Part shown: in pieces, positions 46,600 through 58,312 of the stretch
Numbering within the stretch: the first letter of the stretch is position 1
Layout of the letters: each line of letters opens with the position of its first letter
Assembly (NCBI GenBank): GCA_019916065.1
Contig: CM034241.1
Span: forward strand, 24,041,840-24,105,839
DNA length: 64,000 nucleotides
From: Vitellaria paradoxa
Lineage: Eukaryota > Streptophyta > Magnoliopsida > Ericales > Sapotaceae
Reading direction: 5' to 3'
Notes under the pieces: generated by a model
Databases searched by the model: none
Told to the model about the DNA's origin: nothing
What the model saw: the letters and a program-made list of their open reading frames with translations, nothing else
Program-made: the position numbers and the translations under genes

Positions 46600-48480
46600 T
46601 TGTTTTTGATCTTCATTGTTATGTTTTCGTTAATCATATGCACTCTACAATTTGATCCTAATATTGTGTATTGATTGTAGCCATGAACTTTTCAAATGTG
46701 ATGAAAATATCTAAAAAATGTGGACTCTTTTTGTGGTTTTTAATGAATTGTTGGCTTTGAGTTTTTTCCATAACACTTTAATACATGTTTTAGTTTAAGT
46801 GTTGCGTTTCACATTTTATATTAATCCAATTTTAGTTAATAGGAAATGAAATTGCTAAGGGGAAGATGAATGTGAATTCTATTTTTCTTATGATAGTGCA
46901 TAGTGGAAGTCATCACATGAAAACTTATTGATTGTTGATGACATTTTCAAAGGTTAGCAATATATTTATCCATAACTGTCTCCCAATTCTAAGCACAGTT
47001 TGAACATTTCCCTTTCATTCGTTGGTACCCTCCACTCTTGTTTCTTAATTGCTAGACAATGAGTTTACTTTTCAGTTTAAACACTACACACTCATTGTTA
47101 AAATAAATTTATATATCCTACATAATGTATATTTGCTTTGCATGCCATATTTGCTATTTGGGCTGCATTCAGCTTTCTTGGAATTAAATAAGTTATGCTA
47201 GGATGGAATTTTTTTGTTCAACCCTTATGCGAAAGTTGCATACTATAGTGTTTTGGGAGGAGACATTGATGTATGGCTTGTTACTAGATCGTCTCTTTCC
47301 ATTTTCTTTTTTAATCTTTCTTGTTGTTTACTTGATTGCAATACATTTCTTATTAGGGTTGACTTGCTTTAGTATGCAGTGGTTACTGGCATACGGAATT
47401 GTTTTCACCTTGGCAATTTAACTTTTTCCTTCTTGGTGTTTGCTTTAGATGTATGCTCATCCCATTTAGGGGTGAATGAATCATTACTGTATTATACTGC
47501 TATTAGTAGTCTATTTTTTATTTTTTAAAGTCGAATGCCAGCATGGGTTATAGGTTGCTTTTGTATTTATGTATAGAAGTATATAAATTTGATATGGATT
47601 TCAACTTAAAACTCAAAAAATGGGATGTGATGTACACTAATAGATTCCACTGTTCAAATGTAAAACTAGTTAAATATGAAATCCTTGACATTAATGATTC
47701 AAGCTATAAAAAATTCTAGCAGAATAGTTCTCAATTGGCCTATCGAACTCAAATTCCATTTTTTGTATAGTTTAGTTCCAAAATCATTCGCTTGAAATCG
47801 TTTGTCTATCCAAATGGATCGTTAAATCATTGGACAGCAGCTATAGGAATTCTAAAATATTGTTCCCATCATGCTGCTGGTAGGTTTGGTGGTTTGTGGG
47901 ATGGAGGCGAATAGAAAAATGAAGGTCTTGTTTGCAAAAAAAAATTTGTTATCTAAGTTCACAGTTGTGAAGGGTTTGTGGAAGGCAATTACTTTATTTA
48001 CGTGGTTTTCGTGTTTACCTTTTTCCATTTCCGTTTTAAAAAATTGCAAACAGTTGCAGATTGTAAATAAAGTTCTCCAATTTTTTTCGAACTCATGTTT
48101 TAGAATTGATTCGATTTGACAATAAAGAATTGATTTAATTTCATTTGGTAAATAAAATTTTGGGCAAAAGAAATACATTAATCATTTGCATCGTGAATTG
48201 ATTTAATTTAGAAGAAATATCAAATTTGACCACACTAATAGGAAATAAAAAATTTGATGTACAAGGACAAATTTGTCAACTCACTTCAATGATTCAAGAA
48301 AATCTTGATTTCTCATTTAAATTCTATTATTTTTATTGGAATTGTAATGATTTAAAAAATTAATATTGAAGTCATGAAATGAAATTAGAACGAAGTCATG
48401 AAATTTTATTTCAATTGCAAACATAAGAATTGGTTATTATTTTCATTAAATCAAATCAAGTCTTATCAAATTCATGTCTA
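46600..48480. other. Spacer, nothing recognised
   Basis: Moderately AT-rich, with short frames only. No motif or repeat structure that I can support. Confidence 0.5.
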
Positions 48481-48839
48481 AATGAATCCCCTATTAGTTT
48501 TGATTGAAATGTCTTTGACGTGTCCGTATCTTCACAGCATCAATATATTACAAAGAAGTTTAAATGAATCACATGCTAATATTCAATATATTTTATTAAA
48601 TTAATTTTCATAAATATTTTAATTAATGTATCTAATAACTAATTTAACTAGTATGCAAAATATTAATTAAATTTAATGTACTAAATATCATAATGACAAA
48701 CTTAATCTAATTAATTAGAGGTTAATAGGAATTATATTTTGTTAAATTATTTTCAATGCATATGTTAATTAAATTGTTCAAATTATTATGAAATATATTC
48801 TACTCAATTACTTTACGTAATTAGTATAACTAAATTGGA

Positions 48840-49536
48840 AGTAATGTTTTTTTTTTTTATATTTACTGGAATGACATAATAGTTTTTAGTTAAGAGCAAT
48901 TATTTTAAGTAAATAATATAAAATTTATTATTATAATTTAAACTATTATAATTTTTAAAAGCCTATTGTATAATTTTTCAAAAATTTAGGTAATAATATC
49001 TGTCTGTTTACTGAAAAAAATAATTTATTAGTATAATTTAAGAAAATTTGTACAAAATAATTATGTTGAATAGTAGAAAATTTAAAAAAAAATTTGTGAA
49101 TAGAATATAAAATATTATAATAAAAATTTATCTATTTTAAAAATCAACGTATCTACATATGTCTCAATGAATCCATATAAAAATATTTTTTACAACACAA
49201 AAAATATTCATATATATATTCATAAATTACTTTTTTAGATTTTTTTACATGCAAACAAATAATTGCTACTTGAAAGAAGTGTACAAAAGTTAATTAATTA
49301 ATTAATATAATGTAAAAAGTAATCGTTTATTTGCCATCGGAGCTTGAATTAATGCTTTAATTAAAACAAACAATTATACAAACTGCTTTCTCATGGTAAA
49401 AATTAAAATATTCTAATAAGTTGAGTGAATTGGATTTTCATTTAAAAGATAGACAACAGTAAGTTGTTTGTTTCTTCAAAAAAAAAAAAAAAATTCCACT
49501 TATAATACTGCAAATGCCTATGCACACGCGATGCAC

Positions 49537-49577
<41 letters not shown>

Positions 49578-50570
49578 CAGTGTCGTTATAACCAATAAAT
49601 TTGATTTAACAAATTATAAATTATTTCTTATTTGGTTTTTCAATTAATTTGTATTTTTGTAAACATGAATAAGTCATTCTCTTTAAAATTTTTTAAAATT
49701 ATTTCTTTATTAAAAATTAAATTATATTGATAAATTATGTTAGTTTAAATTTTTTAACATGTAGACATACATTATTACCTAAATTTTTGAAAAATTTTAT
49801 AATAGCTGAGTTTTTATTGTAATATTTAAATTATTGTATGAAATTTTATTTTTTAATATTTTTGTTATTTGATCCAATAACTCAAATATGTTTTCGTTAT
49901 TCGATCCACAATCCAACAAAAATAGCAATGAAATTTAATAGAAAAATTGAATGAAATCTTATAATTTGTAAAATTAAATTTATTGATTACCCCAACTCCA
50001 CCACAATTCACAAGGTGGTAGGATTGCACCAACGTTTAGTATGTTATGGCTAGAATATTTTTTCTTTTCTAAATAAAAACTTACATTAGTCTACCTTGTA
50101 AGCGAAAAATTAGTCCGATAAACTTGTTAAAATATTGATATTTTTACCCTAAGAAAGTAGTCTACATAAGTATTTTTTTTAATATAAGTATTATTTTTTT
50201 ATATGGATTTATTGAGTCATATGTAGGTAGTTTGGTTTTTACAATAGTTGAATTTTTATTATAGTTTTTTAGATTATATTGATAGAATTTGTTTTTAGAT
50301 ATTTTAATATTCAATATAAATATTTTCTATTATAAAAAATTAAACTGATAAATTATTCTCTTGAAATTTTTTTGTAACAACCAAACAAATATTGTTACCT
50401 AAAATTTTGAAAATTTTTCAATAGGCTGAATTTTTTAGTATAATATTTTGTATACTATAGTAATAAATGTAATTTTTAAATATTTTAATGGTCAATATAG
50501 TTATTATATCAAGTCAATACCTCAAATATATTTTCTTTATTTGACCCACATTCAACACAAAAAAAAAAAA
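48840..50570. repeat. AT-rich region with inverted and direct repeats
   Basis: The word tacctaaatttttgaaaaat at about 49770-49800 appears as its complement at 48980-49005 and again, diverged, as tacctaaaattttgaaaatt near 50395-50415. The block ending with a cttatttgacccaca-like phrase occurs at 49870-49918 and 50509-50555. Poly(T) tracts lie at 49541-49577 and poly(A) at 50561-50578. A palindromic gcacacgcgatgcacgag lies at 49521-49538. Possibly a nested non-autonomous element. Confidence 0.5.
49541..49577 (+). repeat. Poly(T) tract
   Basis: A run of about 37 T. Confidence 0.95.
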
Positions 50571-50969
50571 AAAAAAAACATTGGATGCACTACAGTGCAA
50601 GAATGGAGATAAAACAAAAAATGGGAAAAAAAAGGGTTGAAATCAACTCAAAAGTTGCTTGCCACTTGATACATCTATTGGTCGTTGGATTTGATTGTGA
50701 ATGTGCGACTAAGGTTAGCTAGAATGTGATGTTAGCACATTAAGACAACATGTAATGTTCCCCCTGGCTGGTGTCTCGTTGGTTGTGTCAGTGTTCTATT
50801 GAAGCAGAACCCTAAAATCGTTATTTCATATGGCAAGAAAAAGAAAAGAAAAAAGAAAGAATAGAAAGGAAAGGTAGCTAGGCCCTTGGCCTAATTGTCC
50901 GACCACTTACCAATTCGGACCTCACCCGACCTAAAAAAAATAAAATAAATCAATTAAATCTTAAAACAA

Positions 50970-51236
50970 TTATTTTATTGGCCTAAAATAGTATATAAAT
51001 AACAAAAATAAATACCGGGTATTAGAATCAACCACCTCCTCCTCCGTTGGCGCATCATCAGCCTCCTCTACCACTGGCACACCGTCAGCCTGCCCCTTCA
51101 TTGGCACCACCAGTGCATCATTAGCCTCCTTCTCCACTAGTACACCATTGGCCTCCCCATTTGTCGGTGCCATCAATGCATCATCAGCCTTTTCCTCGTC
51201 CACCAGTACACTATCAGCCTCCTTTACCACCACCAT
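50970..51236 (-). other. Acidic repeat ORF (minisatellite), function unknown
   Basis: An 88-codon minus-strand frame starting MVVVKEADSVLVDEEKADDA. It is built of a repeated unit of about 22 residues (ANGVLVEKEANDALVVPMKG, then ADGVPVVEEADDAP), matching a 66-69 bp minisatellite in the DNA. The last 18 residues are hydrophobic and unlike the rest, as if running into intron. I do not recognise the protein. It may be an exon of an acidic repeat protein or a chance frame in a minisatellite. Confidence 0.4.
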
Positions 51237-51329
51237 AAGATGACAATGGTGACAATGACGACTACTACTCTAGGTTTTGGTGTTGATCTTTTGCAACTTA
51301 ATGATGAAGAGTCATCCCAATTGCAATGA

Positions 51330-51480
51330 CCCGCATTTATATAGTACAATATTGTCTGATTTTGGTTTGGTAAGCTGCTTCCTAGAAGGTTACCCATCCT
51401 GGTACTGCCCCCACTGGAGCACGCTTAATCTTGGAATTCCCACTAAATTCAGTACCCTCACGGCTTTAAAACGCGTTGTT
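51330..51480 (-). repeat. 5S-rRNA-derived segment, probably in a degraded Cassandra-like or TRIM LTR
   Basis: The minus strand reads attaagcgtgctccagtggg ... accaggatgggtaacc ... taggaag, which follows the internal promoter half of plant 5S rRNA (taagcgtgctt, ggatgggtgacc) with many changes. It is preceded by acgcgttttaaagccgtgag, a phrase I know from plant retroelement LTRs. Too diverged for a working 5S gene. Cassandra TRIM elements carry such sequence in their LTRs, so a relic of that kind is most likely. Confidence 0.6.
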
Positions 51481-51489
51481 GTTATATGA

Positions 51490-53540
51490 ATATTGAATAT
51501 TACATATATGTTACTTCCTTTCACTACTCAGGTAATGTAGGATAGAAGGCATTACTTCTCTGCTTCACCTTCAACTTCACTCTCCTGCAGACAGAGTCCC
51601 TCACGGGTAGGTCTCTCACAGTCCCTCACACCAATTATTTACCTTAGAGTGATCTCTAGTTATATTTTTGTTTTTGAATATTAATTGCCAGTTTTATTTT
51701 ATTTTTTATTTTTTTAAATTAGTGTTTTAGTTTTATTCATATTGGTAATAGTTAAGATTGCTTCATTTAACATTAAGGCTCCGGTTGGGATGCCATAATT
51801 TTTTAGCTACTGAATTTTTTTATTTTTTTATGAAATGATTGAATTTATTTTTTTTTATATTTTAAACTTCTTTTAAATCATAAAGGATAAAAATGTCAAA
51901 TTGATAAATAAACTAAAAAACTTGCTATTATTTTTTCTTTTTAAACAAAAAAAAATAATTTTCTTATTATTTTTATTTTTAAACATTTTATTCATGTTCA
52001 TTAAAAAATTATTAAAAAAATACATAAAATTTGGAGAACCCCGCCGTGATTTTTCCCCCTATTTGTAAGTGTGCTTTTTGCATCTTTATAAAAGATAGCA
52101 AACAAAATAAATAAATAAATAAATAAATAAATTTTAATAAAAAAACAAGAAAGATAATAAAGCAAAAATTGATTTCTCTTTAGTTTACTTAACCTTATTT
52201 AATGCATCAAACGTTCGGATTTTGACCATCAATCTCTCTAAAGATAATTAATTTAAACAATATTGAGATACCTAGACAATTCTAAATGCATGAAATGGGT
52301 ATAGAATTGGCATTCAAGAGGAGATCGGTCAACTATATCTTATAAATTAATTTGAGTAAAAAAAAATTATATTATTGAAAAAACTCACGTAATTTGTTTG
52401 ATCAACTTAGTTAGAATCGAAAATAACAGAAAACACACGTACGTCCGACTAAACCATTAGGTGTTCTTGATCCATAATAGCAAGTTGTTTTTGAGAGAGA
52501 AATAATTTAAATTTCTTTAATTATTTTTTTCATTTATTAATTATTTTTTATTTTTATTCATTAATTTATTTTTTTGAAAGGGCTTCGTTAACCCAATAAC
52601 TAAAGATAACTAAAGATAAGAGGAAGATAATTTTTTTTAATTAAGGCTCTATTTGAAGTGATAAAAAATTTTTGAAAAATGATAAAAAATATTAAAAAAT
52701 TCTAAAAATTATTTAATTTTTTATCTTATTACACGAATTACGAATTTATAATTTATTTCACTTTATTTCATTGTATCTTATTTTTTATTACTTTATACGC
52801 ACTCTTAACAAAATGGACGTTTAAAGAATTAATGATTAAACAACCATTTGAAAAAAATGAATTAAATAATCTGTCAATTAACATTTATTTCTTTAAACAG
52901 ATATTTAATTTCTTTCGGTTCATGATCTTGTTAGTAGGATAACTTTATACTCAAATCAATAGTTTTGCTTTTTGAGTGATAAAAAATTTTAAAAATAGTT
53001 AAAAATATAAAAAAATTTTAAAAATTATTATTTTTTATCTCATGTATCGAATTAGAAATTCACGACTTATCTCATTTTATCTCATTTTTTATCTTTCCAA
53101 ACACATTCATATTTATTTTTTATCGTGAAATACTCTATTTCATTCATTCATTTTATTAATACATGATTTAAAAAAATTAATAATATTTATTTATTTATTT
53201 TTTGGGGTGATTTGCTTATTGTTCAATCCAATCTTAAGCAATTAAGTTCTGAATGAGTTATTATTTTCATACAAATTCAGAGTATGAATTTATCTATCTT
53301 AGGTGTTCCATCAAAACTCAAAAACTAAAAACTTTTAAAGATCCGACATTTTAGAAAGGAAACATGAATTCTCGTTTGATTGAATTTCTTCAAATAAATT
53401 TTTTCATTTCATTGGAAAAGTTAAAATTTTGTTCTAAAGGAACAAATGTAGAATCTTTAATCTGTACTTTTTTTCTATGGGATTTGACACCAATTTCGAT
53501 TGGTCGTGTGGATGTGAATTTGGTGTGTGGGAGTTTTTGA
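51490..53540. other. AT-rich spacer with MITEs
   Basis: No coding evidence. It holds an (AAAT)n run near 52105-52132, a MITE at 52644-52804, and a MITE-like piece at about 52965-53105 ending ttatctttccaaacacattc. Another Tourist-like left end lies near 51777 (ttaaggctccggttggg). The last 60 bases before 53541 may be the 5' leader of the ankyrin gene relic. Confidence 0.45.
52644..52804. mobile_element. Small Tourist-like MITE
   Basis: About 161 bp. The left end is aggctctatttgaagtgata and the right-end complement is agagtgcgtataaagtaata. TTA(A) flanks both sides (52641-52643 and 52805-52807). The interior (aaaattctaaaaattattta) resembles the pieces at 52965-53105. Confidence 0.65.
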
Positions 53541-53822
53541 ATGGCGTCGGAGATCGCGGTCGTAGATGAGGTCGAATCGGGAGATCGGGAATCGGCGGCG
53601 GCAGCGGCGGCTGGTGGTAGTGGAGAGGCGGCGATCGAAGAAGATGATGAGAGCCTGAGGAACAATGTGTACACGGCAGCCGCGTATGAAGATTTGGATT
53701 AGCTGCAGAGATTGGTGGAATCGGAGGGTTGCTCAGTCTCAGAGCTTGGCAGGCTTGGCTACAATGCCTTGCAGTGGGCGGCTCTCAACAATCGCGTTGT
53801 TGCTGCTCAATATGTCATCGAG
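53541..53822 (+). pseudogene. TIP1-like exon 1
   Basis: It begins MASEIAVVDEVESGDRESAA, with an Ala run, then NNVYTAAAYEDLD, stop (codon 54), LQRLVESEG and the first ankyrin helix pair [20 protein letters not shown]. 282 nt, phase 0, donor GAG|GTCTTA. The start fits the family N-terminus. Confidence 0.88.
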
Positions 53823-54318
53823 GTCTTAAATTCTATTTCGATTCTGTCATGCTTTTTCTTGGATTGAATATCTCTCATCTTATTTATGTATGTATATGCT
53901 TTTTTTCCTTTTTTAATTGTGTTCGTGTGTATTCAATGTGAATTTCCACTTTTCATCTATGTTTGTATGTATTGAAAGTAAATTTGATTTCTCACTCCTA
54001 GGTTGAGCCTGAAATATGTGCTATTTTAGGTGAATTAGGCCTCTGGTATCCCCCCCCCCTCTCTTTCTCTCTCTCTCTCTCAAACTTTTAAGTTGCAAAT
54101 CTTTGCATTTAGTTTGTAAACACTTATAAAAGGAAAGAGAAAATTATTATTTCATACATGGCATGTTGAAGAGATATTGGAATGGATGGGGTCCTTTCCC
54201 TGCCCCATTTCTTGCTTATCTCTAATTTTGCCTGCTTTTGGATAGAAAGTAACTGGGTTTATGATGAGGATTATTACAACTATTATCTGATCATCATCGG
54301 ATCATACACATTTGGCAG

Positions 54319-54459
54319 CACAGTCGAGATGTTAATGTTGCTGATCATAATGGGCAAACAGCACTATACTGGAGTGTAGTGTGGGGTGCAATCCAGGTTG
54401 CAAAACTTTTACTGCAAGAGGATGCTCTAGTGAATGCTGCTAATATGTATGGGTATGAG
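54319..54459 (+). CDS. TIP1-like exon 2 (ankyrin repeat)
   Basis: 47 codons without defect. [20 protein letters not shown] and [20 protein letters not shown] form an ankyrin repeat with its beta hairpin. Acceptor ttggcag, donor GAG|GTTAGT. Confidence 0.85.
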
Positions 54460-54529
54460 GTTAGTTCTCCCTTTGATCATCCTTATTTGTTATTATTGTA
54501 TTCATTTGTTAATATTCTAGTCTCCAACC

Positions 54530-54715
54530 TCAAGGGCGGGTCAAGTGGTTGGTGAGTTGAGACAAAGTTCTAGGGGCATGAGATCTCAGGTTCAGTCCCT
54601 ATTGGATGTTATTAGTCCCTTAGGGACACCTAGGGGTGAAGCTCGCTTTACCTATCTATGCAGGTGGGGTACTGTAGTAACCCCCCCCCCCCCCCCCCCC
54701 AAACAACAAAAACAT
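54530..54715 (+). repeat. tRNA-derived SINE in TIP1-like intron 2
   Basis: agtggttggtgagttgag resembles an RNA polymerase III A box, and caggttcagtccc a B box about 40 bases further. The unit ends near a run of about 24 C (54679-54702). Confidence 0.55.
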
Positions 54716-55283
54716 GGTTTAGTTCTCATAAGCCAATGCACTGGTGGGTGGTGATTCCCTAGGCAAGGAAGAAAACAACCTTAAAAAAATGAAACTATCT
54801 TTGAAGAAATGGGCAAATCCTTACTTTAGCTTTGGAGCATCTTTTTGTGTATTCAATAAAGACTCCCCACTCAGAACGGAATTTGAACAGTGACTTTCCA
54901 GGTTTTAGATGGGTTAAAACCTAGACGACCTATGCCCTAAACACATGGCTTGTCTTTTCTCTAGCTATAATTCTTCCTTCTTGTTACCTTCTTTGTGAGC
55001 TAACATTTTCTTGGTATGTAGCTAGGGCCACAATTTGAGCAGTTAGGATTGCATTAGAGCCTAGAGGCTATTATTTTGGGTTAAATATTTAGCTCAATCA
55101 TATGCTTACACAATCTATTTGTGGTCCGATTCCATATAAGCTCGATCTAAGGTTTTATATGCTTGAAGGGGGTTGGATATTTTGGGGGCTCGATAGGTCA
55201 GGTTGGGTCAATTGAAACTTTTTTTAGTTAAATCCTTGAAGGATTTTCTACTGGATCTATAATTAAATTTTATTTGATTGCAG

Positions 55284-55396
55284 ACTGTATATGTTGCAGC
55301 ACAATATGGTCAGACGGCTTTCCTTTATTACATTGTCTCAAAATGGAATGCTGATCCTGTTGTTCCTGATAGTGATGGAAGAAGCCCTTTGCACTA
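55284..55396 (+). pseudogene. TIP1-like exon 3 (ankyrin repeat)
   Basis: It begins [20 protein letters not shown] after ttgattgcag and runs to [16 protein letters not shown]. The final two bases are TA, so the codon finished by exon 4 is TAG instead of a Trp codon. Donor GTACTA. Confidence 0.85.
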
Positions 55397-55540
55397 GTAC
55401 TAGAGAAATTTGCTCTACATTTTTAATCTTCAATGGTCAGTAAGCAACGATAGTTTAGTTAAATCTATTTTCAATTCATTTAAATATATCAATGAATTAT
55501 TTACCAAGTTGCGTTTGTTAATTTGTCTGTGGGTTTTAAG

Positions 55541-55645
55541 TTTTTTTTTTTGATACTTAGGTGGGGAGGGGGCCCCGGGTTTTGAACTCGGGTGGTGAGC
55601 GGCTGAATGAGAGTCTCGGCCACTGGGCCGAGAGGCTCACTCGTC
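55541..55645 (-). repeat. tRNA-derived SINE in TIP1-like intron 3
   Basis: The minus strand reads agtggccgagactctc (A box) and gagttcaaaacccgggg (B box), and ends in poly(A) (plus-strand T run at 55541-55550). GC-rich against its surroundings. Classic head of a plant tRNA-derived SINE. Confidence 0.6.
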
Positions 55646-55885
55646 TGTGGGTTTTAAGTTATTGTGAAAATTCATGAGAATTCACCCATGACCATGTTAA
55701 TGAAGTAGAACTCAAATGTTCATAATCAGTATCTTCCCACATTGATGTTTCCTGTCATAAGCATTAAGAATCGCAAGGCTTAGATGACAAAATACTCAGT
55801 TGTAATCTCTTTTTTTTTTTTTTTTTTTTTTAACCTTGTGTTTCAATTACTAATTATTAATTATAATTTAAAGTTTGGCCACTGG

Positions 55886-56040
55886 TTATCAAAACAATTA
55901 CTAATAATTGATTATCAAAACAATTACTAATAATTGACGTCCGGTGGGAAATTAAATGCTGAGACAAAAGAAAAGATATAGTATGCCTCTCCGATGGGAA
56001 ATTAAATGCTGAGACAAAAGAAAAGATATAGTATGCCTCT
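55886..56040 (+). repeat. Two adjacent tandem duplications in TIP1-like intron 3
   Basis: A 26-bp unit is repeated exactly (55886-55911 and 55912-55937). A 50-bp unit is repeated with one or two changes (55941-55990 and 55991-56040). Confidence 0.9.
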
Positions 56041-56805
56041 TGCTCTTTGGAGGATATGAAATATTTCAATTTATGTTGTTGGAATATCCTTAATTTAACG
56101 AAAATTAAGGACATACAAGATATTAAATTTAACTTGATATACATGATAGCTTAAACTTTTGATATAATTGGTGACTTAACATATGACATATAACTTCACT
56201 TGAAAAATCCTCATATCTGGAATAAATTGTCTTGAAATCCCATGGAGAATATGTAATATGTTTATAAATTATGGGTTGTTCTCAAGCAAGGGGTTCCTGA
56301 TGATTTTGTTATACCATGCGAAGTACGATCCATTTTAAAATTTCAAACTCCACGCATCCCATTTTATTATCCTTTATGCAAACTGTCATAAATTTTACAT
56401 GAGCTTAATTCCCAATTAATTGATTCCTTATGCAAACCCAACCGCTGGTCAATTCCAATATGCAGAACAATGCATGACGCTAATGAAAAAGAAGAGAAGG
56501 AAAATAACGGGAAATTTTGGTCTTCATTTTAAAAGGAATCTACTTCCAATAAAATTTTTAAGTTTGAACAAGTGATACCTATCTCTGATATGCTTACTTG
56601 TCTTTTCTATGAAGCACATTCTTGGAGTTTAATTGTGCCTACATTTTGGTCCTGTTATAAAAAAATTTTATGTGGGTACACTTGAAGAACTAGGAAGAGT
56701 CAGCTTGTTCACTGCAACTATTACATTTATAAAGCTAATTATTTTTTTAACATTTTGCCTTAACTAGTAATTGAAGTAATGATGATTTTATTTGGAGAAC
56801 TGCAG

Positions 56806-56885
56806 GGCTGCATACAAGAGTTTTGTTGATTGCATAGGTCTACTGCTATTTTTGGATGCAAATATGGGGCGCCAGGACAAAGAGG
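56806..56885 (+). CDS. TIP1-like exon 4 (ankyrin repeat)
   Basis: 80 nt after acceptor actgcag: [20 protein letters not shown] then GRQDKE, donor G|GTATCT. In frame with exons 3 and 5. Confidence 0.85.
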
Positions 56886-57020
56886 GTATCTTATCTTGTT
56901 TTGTCTGAAAATTCATCCAAGTTTTACATTATTGCAGTTATGAATGAGCTAGGTACAGTGGTGTATTGTGGCAACTGATAAAACTCTGTTCTTACACTTG
57001 TTTTTTCTTCATAATTATAG

Positions 57021-57160
57021 GTTGTATCCCTCTCCATTGGGCTGCTATCAGGGGGAACTTAGAAGAATGCACAGGGCTGGTGCAGGCTAGGAAGGAGGAG
57101 GACTTGATGGTGACTAACACCGGTATTACACCAGCACAGCTTGCTCCAGATAACAATTGA
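57021..57160 (+). pseudogene. TIP1-like exon 5 (ankyrin repeat), premature TGA
   Basis: After ataattatag it reads [20 protein letters not shown], then [10 protein letters not shown] and [13 protein letters not shown], and stops at TGA. Residues RQVFF just past the stop still resemble the family. Confidence 0.85.
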
Positions 57161-57184
57161 AGACAAGTTTTTTTTCCTTGTAGG

Positions 57185-58312
57185 TATTCCTTAAACTGCT
57201 GTAAAGTATTTTGTGATTCTTCTTGAGATTAGGGTATCTTAGTACAGGAGTTCAAGTTTTGGCACTCTGTCATCTTTGTTTCTCACTGCTTGGATAATAC
57301 AGGGAATGCAATCTCCTATAAGCACAGAATATTCATTGGTGGCGTGCTTTTTTGCTACTTCTTTTGTTCCTGTGATCAATGACTGATTTCTCATCATGTT
57401 TTCAATGTTCCTGTTAATGTAATTGCTTTTCATATCCTACTGACAAGGAGAAAAAGAGTTTGGGGGAAGGGGGGAGTTTGTTCATTTATTTATTTATTTT
57501 TTAGGTGCTGTTTTTAAAATAGAACAATTTTAAAAAATGTCCCCTTCATAAACTAAGATCCAATGGTTAAAAATTATTTTTTCTTTCCTTCAACAATTAA
57601 GATCATTTTTATATTTTTAACTTTCCACTTAATTTTTATTTTAGTGGACCCTACTACCATATTCTAAATTTTACCATATTTCAAGGGTAGAGATATTATG
57701 CAAATCAAAAATTTCAATTTAAATTCCGTCCAATTATGATTTATAGGAAATTAAACCTTCCAAATTAAAGCACCATAATTTGTGTTTTCTTTTATGATAC
57801 TTATCAAAAATAAATTGGAGAGAAAGAGAGGCCAGAATACATATAGTACTTACTAGGATCTAAAATTTTGGAAAAAAAAAAAAAATTAAAACATATGGAT
57901 TATCATAGTTTTTTCGATTTGAACGTTTTGTCCAAAGTTTCAACTATATAAGAAACTTAATACTAATTTAGTTTAAAGTGTCGTAGATAAGGGTTATTGC
58001 TAGTATATATGTGTGCATGTTTTTGATAAGTAAATAAGATATTACAATAAATGGCATCAAGAGGATGCCATCTGAGTATAAAAATCCAACTAATTACAAC
58101 TATCAATTTGATCTCCATATGTTCTTCCAGCGCATATAATCCATACACATTCACCAGCAGTTTGGGTGTGAGTAGACATTAACTCACCTTTTTCATTCTC
58201 CACTACTATGACACTAAACTTTTTAGGAACCACTTAAGTGGGACTCACCCACTTCGAGTCGGAGATGAGGTATGTGATACCCGCATCTAGTATCACCTCT
58301 CCTTTAACAATC
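57185..58312. other. AT-rich spacer downstream of the TIP1-like relic
   Basis: No DHHC, transmembrane or other exon is recognisable on either strand. A minus-strand frame at 57239-57433 has no family features. Confidence 0.5.

Larger units (their letters stand above)
53541..57160 (+). pseudogene. TIP1-like ankyrin-DHHC S-acyltransferase, ankyrin half only
   Basis: Plant TIP1-type protein S-acyltransferases (PAT24 in Arabidopsis) are Golgi/endosomal membrane enzymes with N-terminal ankyrin repeats and a DHHC catalytic half. Five exons in the right order and phase encode the ankyrin half: 53541-53822, 54319-54459, 55284-55396, 56806-56885 and 57021-57160. Defects are TAG at codon 54 (53700-53702), a TAG formed at the join of exons 3 and 4 where Trp is expected (last base of exon 3 changed), and TGA at 57158-57160. 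After it a few family-like residues continue to a donor-like AG|GTATTC near 57180. No transmembrane or DHHC exon follows in 6.8 kb. Introns are kept, so this is a DNA-level copy, not a retrocopy. Confidence 0.88.

Noticed and set aside
47203..47421. 72-codon hydrophobic frame that could be a membrane peptide
   Set aside because: No homology that I recognise, no gene context, typical of T-rich plus-strand DNA.
51330..51480. A functional 5S rRNA gene
   Set aside because: Too many differences from plant 5S, no terminator or tandem array; better read as a retroelement-borne relic.
53390..53674. 94-codon minus-strand frame with Ala/Ser runs
   Set aside because: Shadow of exon 1 of the TIP1-like gene on the opposite strand.
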